A stretch of 11,129 nucleotides of DNA from an uncultured Acidimicrobiaceae bacterium (GTDB lineage Bacteria > Actinomycetota > Acidimicrobiia > Acidimicrobiales > UBA8592): contig CAJWET010000040.1 in assembly GCA_913031515.1 (NCBI GenBank), positions 1 through 11,129 of the forward strand, given 5' to 3'. Both the position numbers and the translations under genes were made by a program. Shown piece by piece: positions 5,169 to 11,129 of the stretch. The notes beneath the pieces were generated by a model, which had not been told where the DNA came from, did not search any database, and saw only the letters and a list, made by a program, of their open reading frames with translations. Numbering within the stretch: position 1 is the stretch's first letter; each line of letters opens with the position of its first letter.

Positions 5169-7919
5169 ATGAACAGATCAGCTCCAAAACGTGTCTTTCT
5201 CGATTGGGATAAACCCCTATTAGCTGAATCCGTACGTTGGCTACTCCAGCATTACCCCAACGGTTTTGGAAATCTCGTCATTGGTGTTCCCGGAGGAAGA
5301 TCCGCTTGGCATGTCCGAGAGTTATTCGCAACAAGTGAAGCGAAGACTCTTGTACCCCCTAAAGTAGTGACAGCCGGCCGAGTCCCTGAAGAACTCCTGG
5401 AATTTGAGATACCCCCTGCTTCGACTTTTTTGCAATCGATAGCTTGGCAGAAAGCTCTTGAAGAAATCAGCCGAAAATCTTTAAGGAATCTCACACTGCA
5501 TGAACTGCCGGATGGCGGCATTGGTTCACCATTTGTTAATGAAATCTTCGGCCTATACCGAGAATTAGCTGGGGAAGGTTACTGGTTTAGTTCACTCGAA
5601 GAACTACTCCCAGAGGAAATCCCGCAGAGAGAACGAATGCGCTGGAGAACATTAGCTGAGGTCGAGAAGAAAAAAGATGATTTCCTTGGAAGTCTTGGCT
5701 TTTGCGACCCTCAAAATACTCGACAACGACTCATAGAAAACGACTGCATAAATACTCATCATGAAGTCGTTCTCATAGGAGTCCCAGATTCCAACGATGT
5801 CTTGAGAACATTGATCGATAAGATTCCGCATCGGGTGACCATCCTGATTGGTGCTCCTGAATCACTCAGCGAAGCATTCGACCTATATGGGAGACCGCTC
5901 ATAGATCATTGGACTAAACGCAAGTCAGAACTATCCATAGATGACTGGTGGATAGCTGAAGATCCAGCACATCAGGCCGAACTTACAATCCAAACGATCG
6001 CCGAACTGGGTGGAGAATATCCAGCTGAAAAGATAAGTGTTGGAGTTCCCGATCACTCCGTGACCCCCTACATCCAACGGAAGCTAGAGCAGTATGGGAT
6101 CACGGGCCGTGACGCCGCCGGGACCCCAATCAGCAAAGCAAAACCGACCCTGCTACTAGATGCAGTGGCCACGTATCTTTCATCGAAAAGTTTCTCTTCA
6201 TATGTCTGGCTACTCCGACATCCGGATATTCAACGATTTCTCCCTAGTCAAGATTCAGCTGTTCATGATTTAGATACTTACTTCAATCGCCATTTCCCAG
6301 TAAGGGTCACCGGAAATTGGTTATCGACTTCCCCTGAAAGCCGAAACGAGCGATTGTCAGCAAATTATCAAGCAGTCGAAGAGCTGCTTGGAGAATTAAT
6401 ATCAATCCAGAAAAAATCTCTGGCCACTTGGACAAATGAACTCAAAACCTTTCTTTCCATTGTCTACGGGGCAACCACACTTCTACCGCATGTGTACGAA
6501 AACGATAGAGTCCTCGTCGGATCATTCGAACAATTTCTGACTGTCTTCGAAAAATGCGATCGCCTTCCAGATCAGTCTCTTCCACGCATGAGTGCAGCGG
6601 AAGCCATCAGTTTTGTCCTCCAAGAGATCTCATCTGTGCATATCCCTCCTGACGCACCTGAAGTATCGGTACCATCCATCGAATTACTTGGCTGGTTGGA
6701 ACTCGCGCTTGATGAAGCACCGGTTTTAATTGTTACTGGAATGAACAATGAAACCGTACCAACGTTACTCAACTATCCGGATTGGCTTCCAGAGACATTA
6801 CGGGCAGATTTGGGGCTTGACCGAAGAGATCGACGCTTCGCAAGAGACGCTTATATCTTTGAATTCCTTGTCCATGCCAAAGACAGGCTCAGGATTATTT
6901 CTGGTAGAAGAGGTGCGACTGGCGATCCGTTACTCCCATCGAGGATCCTCTTGAATGTTGACGAAGAACGAATTGCAACATTTGCCCAATATGCTCTCCA
7001 ACCTATCGAACGAGTGGGCAACGAAAGCCAGCACTCTGCTTCGGATTTTATTGCATTCCAGACCACAGTTGACATAGAAAAACCAATCCCAGACTCGTTG
7101 AGAGTTTCTGCGTTCAAAACCTACCTCGAGTCACCATACATGTTTTATCTCAGATATATTCTTGACCTTGGAACCATAGATGACGATGGACAAGAACTAG
7201 ATCCAGCGTCATTTGGTACCGTCGCCCATGCCATACTGGACGATTTTGGACGCTCTGAGGCAAGAGACAGTACCAGCCCAAAGGAAATTCGTGAAGCCCT
7301 TGACCAGTCATTGGAACGACTAACGAAGAGACGCTTCGGGAACAATGTCAAACCTGCTGTCATCATCCAAATGGAACAACTCCGCCATCGTTTGCACAGG
7401 TTCGCAGAACATCAGGCCCTTCATAGAAGCAACGGATGGATGATTCAAAATACAGAGTCCTATAACGAGAAAGAACTCCTAGTTGATGGCGTCCCACTCA
7501 CTATCACTGGAACTATCGACCGTCTCGACTGGAATGAACAAACCGGCCAATGGGCTATCCTCGACTACAAAACAAATGCGAAATCCCCTCAACAGGTTCA
7601 CCGGACGAAACGGACGGGGGAGTGGAAAGACCTACAACTCCCCTTGTACTGGTATCTGCTCCAAGACCATACCGAGTCAGGGAATTGCCTCTTGGGCTAT
7701 ATCAATATTGACGCTGAAGAAACAGCATTTCAGACGTGTACCACTGAAGAGCTCGCCGCCGAAGAAGGCATATTCCGGGCTTCGGAAGTTATTCGAGATA
7801 TTCGGAACCATCAGTGGTTCGATATGGGAAGTCCACAGCTCTATGGAAATCTGACATTTAGCGGGTTATGTGGTGAGGGTCTCCTTGGCGGGAAAAAAGT
7901 GGAGACGATAGATGACTGA
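5169..7919 (+). CDS. addB: AddB-type subunit of an ATP-dependent helicase/nuclease (RecB-family nuclease)
   Basis: The 916-residue product is the AddB partner of a RecBCD-like enzyme that processes double-strand DNA ends. Residues 1 to about 650 correspond to a helicase-like body, but the expected N-terminal P-loop reads GVPGGRSAWHV (39-49) with no GKT, so ATP hydrolysis here is unlikely. In such AddB proteins this part is thought to scan DNA, including for Chi. The C terminus (about 650-916) is a RecB-type PD-(D/E)XK nuclease with every key residue: H687 in FGTVAH, D784 in TGTIDRLDW, D799-Y-K801 in ILDYKTN, and Q823 with Y827 in LQLPLYWY. The four-cysteine Fe-S staple of Bacillus AddB is not seen: the nuclease entry reads ESPYMFYLRYIL with no Cys, and the C terminus has a single one. 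ATG 5169 is the first possible start because an in-frame TAG lies at 5163. The end overlaps addA by 8 bp. The protein is shorter than Bacillus AddB (about 1,160). Confidence 0.9.
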   Translation: MNRSAPKRVFLDWDKPLLAESVRWLLQHYPNGFGNLVIGVPGGRSAWHVRELFATSEAKTLVPPKVVTAGRVPEELLEFEIPPASTFLQSIAWQKALEEISRKSLRNLTLHELPDGGIGSPFVNEIFGLYRELAGEGYWFSSLEELLPEEIPQRERMRWRTLAEVEKKKDDFLGSLGFCDPQNTRQRLIENDCINTHHEVVLIGVPDSNDVLRTLIDKIPHRVTILIGAPESLSEAFDLYGRPLIDHWTKRKSELSIDDWWIAEDPAHQAELTIQTIAELGGEYPAEKISVGVPDHSVTPYIQRKLEQYGITGRDAAGTPISKAKPTLLLDAVATYLSSKSFSSYVWLLRHPDIQRFLPSQDSAVHDLDTYFNRHFPVRVTGNWLSTSPESRNERLSANYQAVEELLGELISIQKKSLATWTNELKTFLSIVYGATTLLPHVYENDRVLVGSFEQFLTVFEKCDRLPDQSLPRMSAAEAISFVLQEISSVHIPPDAPEVSVPSIELLGWLELALDEAPVLIVTGMNNETVPTLLNYPDWLPETLRADLGLDRRDRRFARDAYIFEFLVHAKDRLRIISGRRGATGDPLLPSRILLNVDEERIATFAQYALQPIERVGNESQHSASDFIAFQTTVDIEKPIPDSLRVSAFKTYLESPYMFYLRYILDLGTIDDDGQELDPASFGTVAHAILDDFGRSEARDSTSPKEIREALDQSLERLTKRRFGNNVKPAVIIQMEQLRHRLHRFAEHQALHRSNGWMIQNTESYNEKELLVDGVPLTITGTIDRLDWNEQTGQWAILDYKTNAKSPQQVHRTKRTGEWKDLQLPLYWYLLQDHTESGNCLLGYINIDAEETAFQTCTTEELAAEEGIFRASEVIRDIRNHQWFDMGSPQLYGNLTFSGLCGEGLLGGKKVETIDD
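7901..7904 (+). promoter_or_regulatory. Shine-Dalgarno GGAG for addA inside the end of addB
   Basis: GGAG lies 7 nt before ATG 7912, within addB coding sequence. With the 8-bp overlap of the two genes, this supports coupled translation and matched production of the two subunits. Confidence 0.65.
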
Positions 7920-10900
7920 ACAGATAAACAAGGTTGTCCTCGCGTCCGCCGGAACAGGTAAGACGTACTCACTCACCAGCCAATACCTCCGCCTATTGTT
8001 CTTGGATGAAGATCCGGGGCAAATTCTCGCTACAACTTTTACAAGAAAAGCTGCTGGGGAAATCCGTGACCGTGTATTCGAGCGGCTTGTTGAAGCAATA
8101 ACGGATACAGATAAAAGAATTGAACTGTCAGAGGAAATAGCTGTACCTCTGACAGAGCAACAATGTAGGCAAAAACTTGCTGAATTTGTCCAGCGCCTTG
8201 ATCAGATACAAATCAGTACTATTGACGCGTTCTTCGTCCGGCTTATCAAACTTTTCTCCCACGATCTCGGACTTCCAGCTCAATGGAAAATAGTAACCGG
8301 AGGAGAAAAAGAGGAGGAGCAAACAATCGAAGCGCTCGCTTCCATGATTCAGACAGAAGGAGTCAAAAAAGTCATGGAAATGATTGACGGATTGAATCGT
8401 TTGGGAGACCGGAGTGTCTACCGGGAGCTCAAAAATGTCGTAAATGACATGCGCCCAATCTTTCTAGAAAGTGACTCACAGGCATGGGACTGCATCGACC
8501 CGCCGCCGCCGCCTACCCCTGAAGAGCTGGCTAAGGCAATAACGACTTTGGATGGATTTGAAATCCCTGAGAACAAAGACGGCTCACCAAGCAAGGCTTG
8601 GGAAAAGGCGATCAACAAAATACAGGACCTTCTTCCAGACGCAAAACGGACGGGAAACTGGGAAGACATCATTGAAACTGGCCCTGCGTCATTTGTTGTT
8701 CAAAGAAAAGAAACATATCAACGCAAGGAGATCCCTGAAGCATTCATCGATGCTGTGAAGATATTCGGATCTGCCGTGGCCCATAATTCTGCACTTAAAC
8801 TCCGAAAGAGAAATCTAGAAATCCATCAACTCCTTGAAAACCTTGAAGCCGAATTACACGAACTCAAAATAAGGAATAACAAGTTTACGTTCAGCGATCT
8901 ACCTCTTCTATTAACTCAGGGATCTTCAGCGACCAAAGGAGAAATTAAAGCAGATTTGGATATCTCATATCGCCTTGGGTCTGCGATCAACCATCTGTTG
9001 TTAGATGAATTTCAAGATACGAATCCCACACAATGGAGAGCACTCCAGCCCTTCGCTCAAAAAATCCTCACGGCTGCTGAGGGTGGTTCTTTCTATTGCG
9101 TTGGGGATGTCAAACAATCTATCTACGGTTGGCGGCAAGGCGAACCTCGTCTCCTCGCATCCATGAAAACGCTCTATCCCGAATTGCAGGAAGAAACCCT
9201 TTCCGTCAGTTACCGTTCTTCACCCGTGATTCTAGAAACGGTGAATACTGTATTCGGGAATCTCGTAGACACTATTACAGAACTTTCGGACAGTGATCCA
9301 AGCTGGATAGAAGCAACTCAACAGTGGATGGTGAATTATCCTGAGCATAGAAGTGCTGACCACCTTTGTGATTTACCTGGTGCAGCGTATCTTTTCGAGG
9401 CGCGGGAAAAAGAAGAAGGAGAAGTCTACTGGGACCCCATCCTTGAAAAATTGGTCGAACGTATTCTTCTCCTTACAGAAAATTCATCAGATATCTCTAT
9501 AGGTATCCTTACTCGAACTAACAGCCCGATTTCTAGAATCCTTAACCAGTTACAAGAAGTTGGCCTGAGGGCTAGTGGCGAAGGCGGTAACACCATCACG
9601 GATTCTCTAGCTGTTCTTCACCTGCTTTCAATTCTGCATTTCGCTGACCACCCCGGCGACTCCGCAGCGCTTTATGACGGACATAATTCACCCCTTTGGC
9701 CGCGGCACTTATTTGAAGACATTGCCGGTGAGAATGAGGAAGCTGTAAGTGCAGTGATACGTTCCCTACTACTGGAGGATGGGTACGGAAAATTCATAGC
9801 GGCGATGCTCCCCACAATAGAGAGTAGTGAAGTTTATGGCGATTGGGATCTACGGCGTTTCAATCAGCTTATTGATCTTGCATTTAGCTACGATATTGAA
9901 AACGTTAGCGGGCGGATTTCAGATTTTGTAACGCACATCAGGAACGCGAAGGTGGATAATCCAGATTCGGTTGGAATTCGGGTCATGACCGTCCATGCTG
10001 CGAAAGGACTGGAATTCGACGCTGTTTTTGTTCCTGAGCTCAAACAGACACTCGTTGGTTCTAGGCCAAGAATTTACGCTGAACGTCCGGATCCAGAAAA
10101 TTTCTATCGCCGGGTAAGTACTCCACCAAGAAAAAAAGAACACCGAGACCTTATCGGAGGAGCACTCGAAGCCCTCCATCAAGGCCAAACCATACGCGAA
10201 CTACAGGAAGCATTTTGTGTTCTCTATGTCGCAATGACGCGTGCCAGGCACCACTTAGAAATGATTGTCCCCGCACCGCCCAAAAAGGAATCAACCGCAA
10301 GAAACTATCAGCAGTTACTTCGCAAGTCTCTTCCATTATCCCCACCATCTGATAGCGGAAAAGTTTGGGAGCATCCTGACAATACCCCACAATGGGTCAA
10401 CGCATTTAGTGTCCCAGTCGCCGAAGATTCTGACCCGCCTGTACTCCATTGGCCAGACCCTCTTCTCCCAGAGGCATCTGACCACCGCCATCTGCCTCGC
10501 AGGTCCCCGAGTGACCACTATGGAACGCGGGGCATTCGAGTAGATGAGATGTTCCAAACCTCAACCGGAGGGGCGTTACGGGGCGAAATATTCCACCGCC
10601 TCTTCGAAGAAGTCAACTGGTTGGAAGAATTCGAATTCAATGATGAGGAATTGCTCCAGTGCCTAAACAAGTTCGACGTCCCCGAAGAAACTTTGAAGAG
10701 ATATATAGATGAATTCCGCGCATCTCTTGAAGAGGACAATGTCATCAAGTATCTCACTAAGAAAAATCAAGCCGACATTATCCATGGCATCCCAGTCAAA
10801 TGGGAAGCGTGGAGAGAACGGCGTTTCTGTATCAGCCTCGAAAATGATGATGGAACGGAAACCCTATGGAATGGTATTATTGACCGTGTTAACGTTGCAA

Positions 10901-11129
10901 CAGATAACTCTGGAAAATATATCGCCGCGACTCTTCTGGACTACAAGACCGATGCGGTCACAACAGAACAACTCACTGACAAGGCCAAAACCTATCGACC
11001 ACAATTGCTGACATACCAGAGGGTCCTTAGCCTGATCACCGACCTTGATGCGCAAGAGATCGAAACCGGCCTCTTGTTTCTTGGTTCAGACATGTATGTT
11101 CCTGTAGATTCTGTCCAGGACCCTAGTTG
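7912..11129 (+). CDS. addA: AddA-type helicase/nuclease subunit (UvrD superfamily 1A), 3' end cut by window edge
   Basis: The frame is open from ATG 7912 to the window edge: 1,072 codons without a stop. All superfamily 1A helicase motifs are present: Walker A ASAGTGKT (11-18); TTFTRKAAGEI (38-48); DEFQDTNPTQW (365-375); GDVKQSIYGWR (398-408); SVSYRS (431-436); VMTVHAAKGLEFD (691-703); and VLYVAMTRAR (770-779). This predicts a 3'-5' translocase powered by ATP. The C terminus adds a RecB-type nuclease: H895 in RGEIFHRLFE, D991 in GIIDRV, D1010-Y-K1012 in LLDYKTD, and Q1031/Y1035 in YRPQLLTY. AddA proteins usually end soon after this last motif, so only a few dozen residues are probably missing. 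Unusual points are a DPPPPPTP stretch (196-203) in the accessory region and a 10-bp hairpin near the 5' end. With AddB it should resect broken ends to load RecA and degrade unprotected linear DNA. Residues 58-115 have the LDQIQISTIDAFF pattern shared with planctomycete-like homologues. Confidence 0.92.
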   Translation, partial: MTEQINKVVLASAGTGKTYSLTSQYLRLLFLDEDPGQILATTFTRKAAGEIRDRVFERLVEAITDTDKRIELSEEIAVPLTEQQCRQKLAEFVQRLDQIQISTIDAFFVRLIKLFSHDLGLPAQWKIVTGGEKEEEQTIEALASMIQTEGVKKVMEMIDGLNRLGDRSVYRELKNVVNDMRPIFLESDSQAWDCIDPPPPPTPEELAKAITTLDGFEIPENKDGSPSKAWEKAINKIQDLLPDAKRTGNWEDIIETGPASFVVQRKETYQRKEIPEAFIDAVKIFGSAVAHNSALKLRKRNLEIHQLLENLEAELHELKIRNNKFTFSDLPLLLTQGSSATKGEIKADLDISYRLGSAINHLLLDEFQDTNPTQWRALQPFAQKILTAAEGGSFYCVGDVKQSIYGWRQGEPRLLASMKTLYPELQEETLSVSYRSSPVILETVNTVFGNLVDTITELSDSDPSWIEATQQWMVNYPEHRSADHLCDLPGAAYLFEAREKEEGEVYWDPILEKLVERILLLTENSSDISIGILTRTNSPISRILNQLQEVGLRASGEGGNTITDSLAVLHLLSILHFADHPGDSAALYDGHNSPLWPRHLFEDIAGENEEAVSAVIRSLLLEDGYGKFIAAMLPTIESSEVYGDWDLRRFNQLIDLAFSYDIENVSGRISDFVTHIRNAKVDNPDSVGIRVMTVHAAKGLEFDAVFVPELKQTLVGSRPRIYAERPDPENFYRRVSTPPRKKEHRDLIGGALEALHQGQTIRELQEAFCVLYVAMTRARHHLEMIVPAPPKKESTARNYQQLLRKSLPLSPPSDSGKVWEHPDNTPQWVNAFSVPVAEDSDPPVLHWPDPLLPEASDHRHLPRRSPSDHYGTRGIRVDEMFQTSTGGALRGEIFHRLFEEVNWLEEFEFNDEELLQCLNKFDVPEETLKRYIDEFRASLEEDNVIKYLTKKNQADIIHGIPVKWEAWRERRFCISLENDDGTETLWNGIIDRVNVATDNSGKYIAATLLDYKTDAVTTEQLTDKAKTYRPQLLTYQRVLSLITDLDAQEIETGLLFLGSDMYVPVDSVQDPS
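8125..8155 (+). repeat. 10-bp perfect inverted repeat inside addA
   Basis: CTGTCAGAGG (8125-8134) pairs exactly with CCTCTGACAG (8146-8155) around an 11-nt loop, about 215 nt into addA. It falls in codons 72-82, in a charged surface region rather than a helicase motif. No T-run follows. One repeat of this size could occur by chance in a window this long. Confidence 0.7.

Noticed and set aside
5169..11129. AdnAB (the actinobacterial double-motor enzyme) as an alternative identity for the helicase/nuclease pair
   Set aside because: AdnA and AdnB both carry active UvrD-type motors. Here the first subunit lacks a P-loop Lys/Thr and the usual helicase motifs, which fits AddB.
1..11129. Mobile element, prophage or CRISPR explanation for the window
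   Set aside because: No transposase, integrase, phage structural gene, terminal repeat pair or spaced repeat array is visible. AddAB is a normal chromosomal repair enzyme.

Overview
The window is a slice of bacterial chromosome at about 50% GC. It is tightly packed, uses TGA and TAG as stops, and has no transposase, integrase, rRNA, tRNA or CRISPR array that I can see. The lineage is uncertain. The paired acyl-CoA dehydrogenases, the Nudix/winged-helix regulator and the small CxxC protein look most like actinobacterial (Acidimicrobiia-type) proteins. The AddA/AddB pair resembles forms I associate with Planctomycetes-like bacteria. I would only say a free-living, probably aquatic, Gram-positive- or planctomycete-related bacterium of moderate GC.

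The left part (1-3997) is all on the minus strand. Reading in the direction of transcription, it holds: a Nudix-fold regulator with a C-terminal winged helix (3997-3233); a 12-TM-type MFS exporter (3166-2006); a 119-residue uncharacterised CxxC protein whose ATG overlaps the MFS stop (2009-1650); a FadE29-like acyl-CoA dehydrogenase (1562-393); and the N-terminal third of a second, FadE28-like dehydrogenase (383 to beyond the window edge). The dehydrogenases are 9 bp apart and probably form one heteromeric enzyme for a bulky or branched acyl-CoA. Gaps of 66 and 87 bp leave open whether all five genes share one transcript.

A divergent intergenic region (3998-4189) holds a candidate sigma-70-type promoter overlapping an 11-bp palindrome, which could be the operator of the Nudix regulator.

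The right part (4190-11129) is on the plus strand. It holds a cytoplasmic von Willebrand A (MIDAS) protein with a coiled-coil N terminus, a perfect 17-bp stem-loop, and then addB and addA overlapping by 8 bp. AddB has a degenerate helicase P-loop, an intact RecB-type nuclease and no visible Fe-S cysteines. AddA has a complete UvrD-type helicase motif set and a second intact nuclease. Together they should form a dual-nuclease helicase that resects double-strand breaks for RecA and degrades foreign linear DNA. AddA runs off the right edge and has probably lost only its last few dozen residues.

No clearly new multi-gene system is visible. The most notable points are the unknown CxxC protein coupled to an exporter, the regulator placed away from NAD genes, the strong hairpin before addB, and the AddB variant without an Fe-S staple.
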